Below, one piece after another: positions 44,586-56,165 of a stretch of DNA of 64,000 nucleotides. The notes beneath the pieces are model-generated. The model searched no databases. It was not told where the DNA came from and saw nothing but the letters and a program-made list of their open reading frames with translations. The position numbers and the translations under genes were made by a program. Numbering within the stretch: the stretch's first letter is position 1; every line of letters starts with the position of its first letter. Origin of the DNA: Eriocheir sinensis (taxonomy: Eukaryota > Arthropoda > Malacostraca > Decapoda > Varunidae); assembly GCF_024679095.1 (NCBI RefSeq), contig NW_026110530.1, forward strand, positions 196,001-260,000. Direction: 5' to 3'.

Positions 44586-45488
44586 CTCCTCCTCCTCCTC
44601 TTCCTCCTCCTCCTGTCTTCCTTATCTCCCCTCTTCCTGTCTCCTCTATATTTCTTTTCCTCCATTTTTTGTTCTCCCTCTCCTTCTCCTTCTCCTTATC
44701 TCTCCATCTCTCTCTTCGCCTCTCTCTCATTCTCTCCCTTTTGCTTTTATTTTCTCTCCTTTCCTCCCGTTTTGCTTTCTCCATTCTTACGTTTTTATCG
44801 TCCTTTTCTTTTTCTTTTCCTTATTCTTATTCTTTCAATTAAATTGTTCCTTCTTTATTCCTTCCTTTTCCTTCTATTCCTCATTTCTTCTCCTCTTTTC
44901 ACCTCTATTCCAATTTTTCTCTCTTCCTCCTCTTCCTACTTTCTCTATGCTTTCTTTTCTTCCATCCTTTACTTCTTTTCCTTCCATCCTCCCTTACCTC
45001 AATATCTCCACTCTTCCTCCTCCTCCTCCTCCTCCTCTTCCGCGAACTGCTATGATGTTGGAGTCACACAATAAAAAAAATCTCCCAATGTATTTTATGT
45101 ATTTTCAACTTTATTTTTACTTCTATTTTTGTTTTTATTTCGTCGATCGTGATCTTGGGATATTTTATTACGTGGCTTCTTATTGTCAGAGGAGGAGGAG
45201 CAGGAGGACGAGGAGGAGGAAGAAGAAGAAATGGAGAAGAAGGAGATTTTTTGGAATAAGCAAAAGACGAGGAGGGGTAGGAGGAGGAGGAGGAGGAAGA
45301 AGAAGAAGAAGAAGATGAAGAAGAAGAAGAAGAACTGGAGAAGAAGAAGGTTTTTAGGAATACGCAAAAGACTAAGAGGAGGAAGAGGAGGAGGAGGAGG
45401 AGGAAGAAGGAAAGAAGCATAAGAAGCAAAAGAAGACGGGGCAAAAAGAGAGACAAAAAGAAAGAAAAAGAGAGAAGTAGCCAAGCAC
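44086..45488. repeat. (GGA)n / (CTC)n low-complexity tract with strand switches
   Basis: GGA-rich to about 44440, pyrimidine-rich with (CTC)n at about 44532-44613 and continuing to about 45040, then GGA/GAA-rich from 45190 to 45480. The Glu-, Arg-, Ser- and Phe-rich frames here are spurious. Confidence 0.9.
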
Positions 45489-47452
45489 GTAGGAAGGAAA
45501 ATAACGACCCCAAATGGATGACCCGCAGACTCAAGCATGAGATTGGAATTTATAGGAAAATAAAGAACGGAGAAACCCAATCAGGGGTAGGTATGTTGAG
45601 CTGCCAGGTCGGTGAAGAGGAACACCCGCCCAGCAAAAAGAAATTATGAGATTAGGTAGCCAACGAGGCCAAGAGCGATTCCAAGGGCTTCTTCAAATTG
45701 TACAGAACGAAAACAAGGGACAGAATTGGACCGTTGAAAACAAACACAGGTGAGCTCGTTGAGAATGGAGAAGATATGAGCCAAATGATAAATGACTATT
45801 TCTCTAACAACCATTCCGGAGAGAGTTCAGGTATATGAGGGTGACGAGAACGACAAGTTGAGGGATGTGATCATCACTAGGCAAGTAGTCCAGGATGAGA
45901 TTGGTGGGTTGAAGAAAAACAAATCGCCGGGGCCGGACGAAGTATTCCCACGGATTCTGAAAGAGTGCAAGGAGGTCCTCAGTGGCCCAATTACCGATAT
46001 CTTTAAGATATCGGTAATGCATATGCCCAATCAATGGAAAGTAGCTAATGTGACGCCGATTTTCAAAAAGGGAGACAAGTCAGCCACCTCAAACTATCGC
46101 CCAATGAGCTTAACATCAGTTGTAGGAAAGATGTTTGAGTCAATTATAGCCAGGAACATTCGGGACCATCTAGAGAAGCATAGTTTAATTCATGACTCAC
46201 AGCATGGGTTCACAAAGGGTAGGTCTTGCCTTACTAACCTGTTGTCCTTCTACACTAAAGTAATCGAGGCGGTTGACAGAGATGAAAACTATGACATACA
46301 ATATCTAGATTTCAGTAAGGCGTTCGACAAAGTCCCTCATCACCGGCTATTACTAAAATTACAGGCTCACGGCGTATATGGGGAAAGTTTTGAACTGGAT
46401 TAGGACATAGCTTAGTAGTAGGAAGCAGAGAGTGCAAATCAATTGGTAAGAAATCTGAATGGGGCAGTGTTACGAGTGGAGGCCCACAGGGGTCGGTGCT
46501 GGGTCCGCTGCTTTTTTTATTATTTACATCAATGACTTGGACACAGGAACTAGTAGTGATGTCAGTAAGTTCGCAGATGATACCAAGATCGGTAGAGTAA
46601 TCCAATCAGACAGGGACGCTACTGTTCTCCAGGATGAGCTTGACAGACTATATGATTGGGCGGGGAAGTGGCAGATGGAATTCAATGTCGGGAAGTGTAG
46701 CATTCTGAGTGTAGGAATAATCCTCACACAATTACTTAAATGACACTCCTCTAAGCAGGTCTGGGCGTGAGAAAGACTTAGGAGTACTAGTGAGTGCTGA
46801 CCTCCGTCCTAGGGCTCAATGCATTCAGGCTAAAAATCAGGCCAACAGAGTACTTGGTTTCATCTCAAGGAACGTGAGCAATAGGAGCGCTGAAGTCATC
46901 CTCAAACTTTACTTAGCACTAGTTAGACCTCATCTCGATTATGCAGCTCAGTTCTGGTCCCCCTACTGTAGAATGGATATCAAGATGTTAGAATCTGTAC
47001 AGAGGAGGATGACAAAGATGATTCAGGGGGTGAGAAACTTGCCTTATGAAGACAGGCTGAAGCAGTTAAACCTACACTCTCTAGAAAGGCGAAGGTTGCT
47101 AGGAGACTTGATCGAAGTCTATAAATGGATGAAGGGCTTTAACAAAGGGGATGCCAATAAGATTCTGATAGTAAAAGAGCCAGGTAGGACGCGTAGCAAT
47201 GGTTTCAAGTTAGACAAATTCAGATTCAACAAAGACATAGGCAAGAATTGGTTCACCAATAGAGTGGTAGATGAATGGAACAGGCTTGGGAGCCATGTTG
47301 TGGGCGCCAACACCATAGACACATTCAAGAAGAGGTTAGATAAAGCCATGGATGGTGAGGTAAGGTGGGGTTGAGTGTACAGGAGCTGCCTTGTATAGGC
47401 CAACCGGCCTCTTGCAGACTCCTTACGTTCTTATGTTCTTATGTTCTCATAG
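45489..47452 (+). mobile_element. 5'-truncated CR1 LINE, sister of the 22-26 kb copy
   Basis: Starts abruptly inside ORF2 with text equal to 24.2 kb of the other copy (reverse complement) and runs to the same 3' octamer tail, TTCTTATGTTCTTATGTTCT (47429-47448). The reverse transcriptase shows YLDFSKAFD (46302-46328), FADDTK (46570-46587) and the CR1-type C-terminus ending GEVRWG before a stop at 47374. Breaks occur near 45580, 46400, 46460 and 46740. A 12-bp deletion relative to the other copy lies near 45545. Loss of the 5' part is typical of incomplete reverse transcription. Confidence 0.9.
45792..47374 (+). pseudogene. reverse transcriptase ORF2 of the sister LINE, broken
   Basis: Three main open pieces: 45792-46403 (linker, fingers and motif A), 46459-46743 (motif C) and 46790-47374 (thumb to C-terminus, 194 codons). 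Motif B is lost in the broken part near 46410-46500. Protein similarity to the 22-26 kb copy is about 90 percent by eye. Confidence 0.85.
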
Positions 47453-48169
47453 TGACAAGGGGAGGAGAAGAAGAGGGAAGGGGAGAAGAGAGAGGGAGTG
47501 GAACCTTTGTGTCTGAGGGGCGGAAAGGAGAAAGAAAGGAAGGAGAGGGTGAAAAGGGAAGAAGAAAAGGGAGAAAGGAAGGAAGGAGGAAGGAGAGGTG
47601 TCTAATAAATTGCTTCTTGCTGTTTTTGTTTTTATTTTGAATTTTCTTTTTATTTATTTTCTGATAGATTTATTTATTTATTTATTTATTTATTTATAGT
47701 AAGTGTTTTTAACCGATCTTGTTCTCTCTTTCTCTCTCTTTCTTTCATTCTTTCTTTCTTCTTCTTCCTCTTATCCTTATTCTCCCCCCCACACATACCT
47801 CCCCCTCCCCCTCCCCTCTCTTCCTCCTTTCTCCTCCTCCTCCTCTTCTTCTTCTTTTCAATACACACACTCCCCCCTGCCCCTCCTCTCTCATTCTTTC
47901 TCCTTCCTCCTCCTCCTCCTCCTCCTCATCCTCCTCTTCTTCCCTCTCCCCTCCTCCCCCTCCCCCCCTCCCCCTCCCCTCCACACCTCGTTACCACAAG
48001 TCGCCATAAGGTCTGTTATTTCCTATTATTTTTTTTCCGCGCGGCTTAATATCCATAATTAGGAAGGTGATTAGTGGGATTACCCGCCGCCATTAATCAC
48101 CCCGGGCTGTGATTAGCGAGATTATACCTATTGTTGATGTTTTGTTGTTTTTTCTGCCTCTAATCAGTG
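47453..48169. repeat. purine-rich then pyrimidine-rich low-complexity DNA
   Basis: GGA/GAA-rich to about 47600, (TTTA)n at about 47667-47698, CTC/TTC-rich to 47990. 48000-48170 is ordinary sequence without a gene. Confidence 0.8.
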
Positions 48170-48780
48170 GCGGAGTGTTCCAATAAGTAGCGGTCTGGTG
48201 TTTTTATATTTTATCTTTTTTTGTGTGTGTTTGAGTTCATTATGGGTGAAAAAAGGGAGGTAGAAGAGGAGGAGGAGGAGGAGGAGGAGGAGGGAAACAA
48301 TGAAGAGAGAAAGCTAAAGAGGAGAAGATAATGGTAACAGGGACAGATGGAAGAGGAATAAGAAAGAGGAGATGAATAGATGAATTGATGAAGGAGGAGA
48401 CTGGAGGGAGGACAGAAGGAAAGGAGGAGGAATAAGAGGAATAAGTGTTTCGTAAAGTAGCGATCTGGTGTTTTTTCTATTTTTTTCTTTTTGTTTTTCT
48501 TGTGTTTGAGTTCATTATGGGTGAAAAAAGGGAGGTAGAAGAGGAGGAGAAGGAGAAGGAGGGAACAATGAAGAGAGAAAGGATAATGGTAATAGGGATA
48601 GGTGGAGGAAGATTAAGAAAGAGGAAGAGAGGAATAGATGAATTGATGAAGGAGGAGACTGGAGAGAGGACAGTAGGAAAAGAGGAGGAATAAGAGGAAT
48701 AAGTGTTCCGTAAAGTAGCGATCTGATGTTTTTTTCTATCTTTTTGTGCTGGGTTCGTTATGGGTAAAAAAAAGCATTGT
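48170..48780 (+). repeat. tandem triplication, period ~240-275 bp
   Basis: GAGTTCATTATGGGTGAAAA occurs at 48233 and 48508, and a variant (GGGTTCGTTATGGGTAAAAA) at 48751. Each is preceded by 'AGTAGCG(G/A)TCTG(G/A)TGTTTTT'. The spacer is GGA-rich and varies in length. The third unit is cut short. Confidence 0.85.
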
Positions 48781-48989
48781 GAGGGTGAATGAAGGCCTTG
48801 CAATGGTTAGTTAATGGGGTGTGTTTGATAACAGTATTGTATATAGATATTTATGCCCCTTGTCGCAGCCCTTTGGAGGCGGTGGCTGAGTGGTTAGCGT
48901 GGCTGGGATCAATCATCAGGCCCTACAATGAAAGCACGAACCGTTTTGTCTTAATATTTATCTTTGCTAATTATTTAAACGGTTAATTT

Positions 48990-49255
48990 AATGGTTAACC
49001 ACAAGTGTGTGTTATGTAGTGAGCAAGGTCTTATTAACTACTCCATTGCTTGTGATAGTTAATAGAATGAAGCTTTGATAGTGGAGTGTGTTATATAGAT
49101 CAGAAAATCTCAGTCATTACTCCCCTTCCTATAATGATTAATAGAATGGTTTAATAATGGAGTGTTTTATGTAGCAAAGAAAGCCTCGGTAATTACGTCT
49201 CTGCTTGTAATAATTTATGGTGTGATTCATTAAAGAGACTGTGTGCTTTATAATT
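48990..49255 (+). repeat. degenerate tandem repeat, three units of ~72-81 bp
   Basis: Units share 'GTTATGTAG', 'TAATAGAATG' and 'GATAGTGGAGTGT' or 'AATAATGGAGTGT' in order, starting near 49005, 49086 and 49157. Diverged, no coding potential. Confidence 0.65.
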
Positions 49256-49335
49256 AGGGGTCGGTGGTTCAGTGGGTTGGAGTAAAGCTGAAGAGGCCGA
49301 GGGAGGAGAATCGAGCCCTGTCCAGCTCTAACACA
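49256..49335 (+). repeat. possible tRNA-derived SINE head
   Basis: GGTCGGTGGTTCAGTGGGTT resembles a tRNA D-arm with box A, and GAGAATCGAGCCCTGTCC 50 bp later resembles a T-arm with box B (GGTTCGAATCC type). The cloverleaf does not close as read. A weaker box-A-like copy, GGTGGCTGAGTGGTTAGCGT, is at 48883-48902. Both fit tRNA-derived SINE relics better than active genes. Confidence 0.35.
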
Positions 49336-49579
49336 TAACGTCCGGAAGGGTATACGACTCTAAAACCACAAGCTCGTAAGAATAAGACTTTACGGAACAT
49401 GAATTTACTCCTGAAACTAAATATGCGAAGTTTGTAATGTTGTTCTCTGACTCTTAAGTGAATCAACGTTAATGTGCTGCTCTGTAGAGATAAAATAAAT
49501 GAGTAAATAAATAAAGAATCTTGTCTTGTCATTATTAAGGGAAATTCGTGACTATTTTACCTTTATGTTACGTTGATGA

Positions 49580-49585
<6 letters not shown>

Positions 49586-49626
<41 letters not shown>

Positions 49627-49690
49627 TAGGAAAAAAGGAGAAAATGAATAAATAAAAACAAGACGAATTTAAAAAAAGAAAGAAAACAAG

Positions 49691-49729
<39 letters not shown>
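49586..49729. repeat. two (GA)n microsatellites
   Basis: (GA)n at 49586-49622 and 49693-49727, separated by A-rich sequence. Confidence 0.94.
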
Positions 49730-49731
<2 letters not shown>

Positions 49732-49799
49732 AAAAAAATAACATTCTCTGGAAAATTACCGCCCCGTATTTTTCTTCACAATTCTCACATTCCATTTCC

Positions 49800-50610
49800 T
49801 GTTAATTTGTTTCTGTTCAAAAATACATTAATAGCCGGTCCTGTCTACACGTAAACAATCCATCTATACATGCACTTAGTAACAGGCAACAGAATAACAT
49901 AAGCACATAATCCCAGTAGTAGTTTGGATTGAAATATGCAAGTTTTTTTTATATTATTATCAGGGTTTAATATATCCCTGGTTAGTTCCTGTTTAAGTTA
50001 CTGCTCCTGATGTTTGGGGTATTTTTACATATTTCTTTTTTTTTCGTGACTCTTTTTTTTTTTTTCGTTTCCTCCCAAGAGCTTTTTTTTCTTTCTTTCT
50101 TGGTCATTTGTTCTGTCGGGTGCTTTCTCTTTTTTTCTCTTTTTCTCTTCCTCGTTTTCTTTTCACACATAAACTATAACTAAACTATATGCTCTTATTT
50201 AATTAGGTTTCCAGTGACATGATTCAAAATGCACTTCAAGTAATAGTTTTAATACCTGCAAGTTTCCTCATTAATATCTACAATTTAATATCCTGTTTGT
50301 TCGGTATATGTTTAAAATACGTTAATAGATTGTCAGTTTCACATATAAACAATTCATTTATATATGCACTACCCTATCCACTTTAAATACCCACTTATAT
50401 GTACTTAATTAGGTTTCCAGTGATATGATTAAAACACATTCCAAGATATAGTTTTAATACCTGCAAGCTTCCTCAGTAACATCAACAATTTAATATCCTG
50501 TTTGTTTAGTATATGTTTAAAATACGTTAAAAGATTGTCAATTTCACATATAAACAATTAATTTATATATGCACTATCCTCTCCACTTTAAATACCCACT
50601 TATATGCACT
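49800..50610 (+). repeat. 206-bp tandem duplication with a third, older copy
   Basis: AATTAGGTTTCCAGTGA occurs at 50201 and 50407. The following ~200 bp match closely, including 'TAATATCCTGTTTGTT', 'CACATATAAACAATT' and 'CCACTTTAAATACCCACTT'. A more diverged relative lies at about 49800-49890 ('ATAGCCGGTCCTGTCTACAC' with 'AAACAATCCATCTATACATG'). No coding potential. Confidence 0.85.
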
Positions 50611-51700
50611 TAGATAACATAGATAATAGCAATAATATGATCACACGCTCCCAATAGTAATAGTTAGAAATATTCACAATAGTCCCCCTTGTAATGTGTA
50701 AGTTTTCATAACTATTGCTTTGTTTACTGTTTACCTGTTTACCCCTAGACGTCACACACACCCCGAGCACCTGTAGGCTAGCCATTGCAACACCTGTAAG
50801 ACCTCATTAGCACAGGTAGTCGTGGGTGCAGGTGTGTGGGTGGGGGTGCGGCTCCGCTTGTGTCTCCTGGCTTGGGATTTAACTCCATTCTGTGGGAAGT
50901 TACGTGAGGTTGGGATAGAAAGAAGATAAAAGACGTAAAAAGAAGAGGGAGAAGAGTTGTGGGCAGAGAATGCAGTGGGAGGAGGAGATTAAGGATGAAT
51001 GATGAAAATGATAGAAGGGAGAGAGAGATGGTCTAGCTTAGGAGGAAAGTGGAAGGGTGAAAAGGGAGGTGGAAGTAGGGTCAATTATGTAGAAGAGAGC
51101 AGAATAAAACGAAGGGAGAAAGAAGAGAGAAGAAGCAATATGAATGAGAAAAGGGGGAAAGAGAAGAGCAGGAAAATGAACTTACCGTGGAGGGAGCAGA
51201 AGGAAAGGAGGTGGAGTGAAGATAAATAGGAAGGAGAAGAAAAAGAGGATAGGACAAATGGAGTGGAAAGGAAGAAAGAGTGAGAAAGGGAAAGAGAAGA
51301 TTAGATAAACTAGCTGATAGGAGAATAAACAGATGAATGGATAGAAGAAAAGAAGAAAAGGAATTAGAAAGAAGAAACGTAAAAAAGAGAAAGAGGAAAG
51401 TAGGAAAGGCGTATAGGATAGAAGAAAAGGAAAATGAGGAGGAAGAAGAATGAGAAAGAGAAACAAAGAAAGACGTGTAAAAGAAGAAGGAGATGATGGG
51501 AGGGAGATGGTTCAGCTAGAAAATGAACTTACCAAAAGAAGAATAACTTACACAGATGAGAGTTAACAAACCAAGCCAAGGAAAGAAAAACCAAAGCTGA
51601 TCAACATACCTGCCCACACCTGTACCCCTGTGGCTTCTTTTACCTAGGTGGTGTTGCTCCCCCCAGGTGTTCCTGAGCAGGTGTCACGACCCACCTGAGC
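50611..51700. other. mixed sequence then purine-rich DNA, no gene
   Basis: 50611-50890 is unremarkable. 50900-51580 is a GA-rich tract; Arg/Glu/Lys frames in it are not credible proteins. 51590-51760 is T-rich with 'CACCTG' words. Confidence 0.6.
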
Positions 51701-53121
51701 AGTAATTAGTGTACCTGTGTGTAACTTGTCCCTTCCTTATTTACAGCCTACGGAAGGAGCCTCCTCGTGAGTACACCCTCCTCCTCCCTCCTCCTCCTCC
51801 TCTTCCTCCTCCTCCTCATCCTCCTACGCCTCCTCCTGTTCCTGGTCCGCTGTTTCCTCTCTTTTTTTTGTGTTGTAAATTGTGTACGTTTGTGTTTTAT
51901 TGTTCTTTACTAATATTTTACAGGTTACTAAGTCCTTCTCCTCCTCTTCCTCCTCCTCCTCTTCTTTTTTTTCTTCCTCCTTCTCCTTCTGATTACTCTT
52001 CTCCTTTTCTTTCTAATTATCGATCTTCTTCTCCCTCTTATTTTGTATTATGTTTCTTCTTCTTCTTCTTCTTCTTCTTCTTCTTCTTCTTCTTCTTCTT
52101 CTTCTCCTTCTCTTCCTCCTCCTCCTCCTCCTTTTTCTACATATATTCCTTCTTTTCTTTCTCATTCTTCTTATCCTCCTCTTTATCCATCTTCTTTACC
52201 CTCTTTTTTTCATGGATTACGTTTCTCCTCCTCCTCCTCCTCCTCCTCCTCCTCCTCCTCCTCCTCCCAAGGGTACACTTAATCCTCCTCTTCCTTTCCC
52301 CCTCTCTCGACATCTAATTACCCTTTCTTTCCCCTCAAGACCCATTAACCTCCTCCTTATCTCCCTTTTTTCTTCTTTATCCTTCCCTTTTTTCTTCCTT
52401 TTCTTCGTTATTTTTCCTTTTTTTATTTTTCTTATCCTTTTTTCATCTTCCTTACTTTCCCTTTTCTTCTTTATCCTTCCCTTTTTCTTCCCTTCTTCGT
52501 TGTTTTCCTTTCTTCCTCTCTCTCTTCTCCTTCCTTTTTCTTACTCTCTTTATTTTTGTTTTCTTCTTTTTCTTCGCCCTCTTTTTTTTTTCCTCCTTCC
52601 TTTCTCTCCCTTCCTTTACTCTTCCTTACTTTTTCTCGTTCTCCTTTCCTCCTTTCCTTTCTCTCCTACCCTTATTTTCCCTTTCTCCTCTTTTCCTCCT
52701 CCTCTTTTTCCTTCTTCCTCTTTCTCCTCTCCTCCTTCTCTTTCTCCTCATTCTCCTCCTTGTTTTTCTTCTCCTTTTCCTTCATCCCCTTCCCATTTCC
52801 CCTCTCTCCTTCTTCCTTTTCCTCTCTTCCTTTTCCTCCTCCTCCTCCTCCTCCTCCTCCTCCTCCTCCTCCTCCTCCTCCTCTCGTTCGTGGCATGACA
52901 TGGAAAACCAATGATGTTCTTTTTTTAGCGCTGTGTTGTTTAATAAGATGCCTCTGTCATGTTGCTTTATTCTCTCTCTCTCTCTCTCTCTCCTTCTCTC
53001 TCTCTCTCTTTCTCTCTCTCTTCCTCTCTCTCTCTCTCCTCCTCCTCCTCCTCCTCCTTCTTTTTTTTTTTACAGCTGTTGTTGTTTAATAAATTTTTCC
53101 CCTCCTTATTCGTATTTGCTT

Positions 53122-53175
<54 letters not shown>

Positions 53176-53234
53176 GATCTTGTAATATAATATCCTGTTG
53201 TTGTTGTTGATGGTGGTGGTTGTATAGCAGTGGT

Positions 53235-53236
53235 AA

Positions 53237-53272
<36 letters not shown>

Positions 53273-53301
53273 ATGTAGTAGTAGTAGTAGTAGTAGTAGT
53301 A
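53235..53301. repeat. (AGT)n microsatellite
   Basis: About 20 AGT units with one GAT interruption. Confidence 0.95.
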
Positions 53302-53479
53302 AAGGTGTATATATATTAAATTGTCATTATTATTGCTGTTGTTATTGTTATTCTTGGTATTAATACTCTAGGCCCCATATTGCAGGTAATGCTATTGTTG
53401 TTGTTTTTGTTGTTGTTGTTGTTGCCAGCGTTGTCATAGCGAATGTTGGAGTTAAATGCAACAGGACCTCATCTTTAAG

Positions 53480-53483
<4 letters not shown>

Positions 53484-53536
<53 letters not shown>
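53484..53536. repeat. (GA)n microsatellite
   Basis: About 26 GA units inside the pyrimidine-rich domain, purine on plus. Confidence 0.95.
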
Positions 53537-53537
<1 letters not shown>

Positions 53538-53584
53538 ATTATGAAAAGGAGGATTTAAGCCCCCCGACGAGCTCTCTCTCTCCA

Positions 53585-54018
53585 CCTGTCTGTCTGTCTG
53601 TCTGTCTATTTGTCAAGCGGTCTTAATGTCTATCTGTCCTTCTATCTGTCTGTCTGTCTGTCTATCTGTCTCTACCTTTATGTCTGTCAATCTAACTGTC
53701 TATATGTCATCTGTGTGTCTGTGTCTGTCTGTCTGTCTGTCTGTCTGGGAGGAAGAGATAGCGGGTGTTAGTGTGTCAGTATTAGCGTAAGTTAGTGTGT
53801 TAGTGTTAGTATTAGTGCAAGTTAGTGTATTAGTGTTAGTGTTGGTGTAAGTTAGTGTATTAGTGTTAGTATTAGTGTAAGTAAGTTAGTGTTAGTTTAA
53901 GGGTGAATTATGTTAGTAGTAGTCAGTGTTGGTTAGTGTCACTTGGTTAGAGTTAGTAAATGCCAGCGTTAGTATGTTAGTTAATGTTAGTTAGTGTGTT
54001 AGTGTAAGTATCAGTTAG
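53585..54018. repeat. (TGTC)n tetranucleotide array, then GTTAGTGT minisatellite
   Basis: Imperfect TGTC/TATC repeats to 53748, followed by about 250 bp built from GTTAGTGT(A/G)TTAGTGTTA words with drift. Confidence 0.9.
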
Positions 54019-54019
54019 C

Positions 54020-54150
54020 TTTTTTTTTTTTACAACACAGGAGGCAGCTCAAGGGCACAAAAAAAGGACACAATAATAAAAAAAAGCTACTGTTGCCTAA
54101 AAAAAATATCAAAAGAGGTGGCTGAAAGAGGTCAATTTAAGGAGTTAGTA
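54020..54150 (-). mobile_element. short dispersed repeat with poly(T) border
   Basis: T run, then 'ACAACACAGGAGGCAGCTCA', then A-rich text including 'GGCTGAAAGAGG'. I recall this arrangement as a common decapod dispersed repeat, which is memory only. Single copy in this window. Confidence 0.4.
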
Positions 54151-55059
54151 TGTTAGTCCTTTAGATTGATTTAGCGATGAAAGATTAAACTAACGAGGTA
54201 CTTCAAAGGACTCTCAAGAATTACACACCTACAATTTGATTCTCCTTTACTTTCTTTCTTAGTTTCCTTTTCTTACTTTCCCTTTCCCCTCTTTTCCTCT
54301 GCTTCCTTTCCCTCCTCCTTCTTCTTCTTCTTCTCGTTCTCCTTCCCTCCTTTCTTTACTTCCCTACTCTTATTTCCCCTTTCCTCTCTCTTCCTCCTCC
54401 TTCTTCTTTTCCTCCTTCAGTTTTCTTTTTAATTTTCCTTTACTCCTTTTCTTCGTTTCCTTTTCTTAGTTTTCCTTTTCTCTCTTCCTCTTCTTCCTTT
54501 TCCGTTTTTCTCCTTCTCCTCTTCCTTTCTTTTTCAATACACACTAACCACTTCTTAATTCTCCTTTCCTCCTTTTCTTAGTTTCCTTTTCCTACCTCTC
54601 CTTTCCCTCTCTTCCTCCTCTTCCTTTTCTTTCTTTCAACTTCTCCTTTCTTCCTCCTCTTCCTTTATCTTTCTTTCTCCTTTTCGTCCTTCCTTTTCTT
54701 ACCTCGTCTTTCCCCTCTCTTCCCTTCCCTCTCCTTTCTCTTCCTTCTCCTCCTTTCCCTCCTTTCAACTTCTCCTTTCTCTTTTTCCTTTCTTCCTCCT
54801 CTTCCTTTATCCTCCTTCCTCATTTTTGTCCTTCCTTTTCATACCTCCTCTTTCCCCTCTCTTCCTTCTCTTCCTTTTCCTCCGTTCTCCTTCTTCAACA
54901 CTCACTAACCACTTTCACTTTCAACACGAAGACTGAGAGTGAAATTTGACGTGTAGCGCTTCCCCGTGAACGCTTATTACAGGTGTGAGACGCCAGGTGC
55001 TGTCTCACGTAAGCTCCCCTCTGCACCATTTCGCAAAACCTTCTCACTCTCTCACTAAG

Positions 55060-55093
55060 AGAGAGAGAGAGAGAGAGATGACTTGTGGGTTCA

Positions 55094-55157
<64 letters not shown>

Positions 55158-55847
55158 CAGTTGCTTTGGATGGAGGAAAGTTTGGAGAGGAAAATAGATA
55201 AATTGGAGAGAAAAGAGAGAGAACCAGCTGGAGGAGGAGGAGAATGCAGGTAAAGAAGAAAAAATAATAGAGAGAGAGAGAGAGAGAAGAGAGAGAGGAG
55301 AGAGAGAGAGAGAGAGAGATCCTATTCCCTTTACCTTCCAATATTGTCACTTTTTCCTCCTCTTCACCTTTCATCATTTATATTCCTCCTCCTCCTCCTT
55401 CCTCCTCCTCCTCCTCCTCCTCCTCCTCCTCCTCCTCCTCTTCCTCCGCCTCTTTATTTTTCCATTTTTCTTTCATCTCCTTTTTCACTTATTTTCCTTC
55501 CTGTCATTTTTGTCTTATTCTTTTTCTTTACATTATTTCCTTTTTGTTATTATTTTCTTTTTCTTTTTTTCCTCTCCGTTTTCTTTCGCTTCCTTTTTTT
55601 TATTTTTGCTTACTCTCTTTTACTTTGTTTTCCTCCTCTTTACTCTCTTTTTTTTTTTTCTTTTTTAATCTTTCTTTAATTATATTTTCTAATCTTCTCT
55701 CTTCTCAATTTCTTCTTCTTCTTCTTCTTCTTCTTCTTCTTCTTCTTCTTCTTCTTCTTCTCTTTCTTCATCATCTCCGTCATATTCTTATTCGTATTCT
55801 AATTATTCTTATTCATTTTCTTCTTCTTCTTCCTCCTCCTCCTCTTC

Positions 55848-55886
<39 letters not shown>

Positions 55887-55889
55887 AGG

Positions 55890-55963
<74 letters not shown>

Positions 55964-56009
55964 TTCCTTTATTAGAAACAGCAATTGAGGTTATTCTCAG
56001 AATCTGAAG

Positions 56010-56062
<53 letters not shown>

Positions 56063-56107
56063 GAGGAGGAGGAGGAGGGAAGGAAGGAACGTATCACACT
56101 GACACTT

Positions 56108-56159
<52 letters not shown>

Positions 56160-56165
56160 ACACAC
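55060..56165. repeat. cluster of (TC)n, (GA)n, (CTC)n and (CA)n microsatellites
   Basis: (GA)n 55058-55079, (TC)n 55099-55155, (GA)n 55270-55319, (CTC)n 55385-55445, (TC)n 55853-55962, (CT)n 56013-56061 and (AC)n 56108-56160. All are tandem arrays with no gene. Confidence 0.95.

Noticed and set aside
49256..49335. Functional tRNA gene
   Set aside because: Box A and box B resemblance only; the acceptor and T stems do not pair, so a SINE relic fits better.
52050..52898. Long Leu/Phe/Ser/Pro frame (282 codons) and similar frames elsewhere in 44-63 kb
   Set aside because: Product of CTC/CTT/TTC repeats; composition only, no domain.
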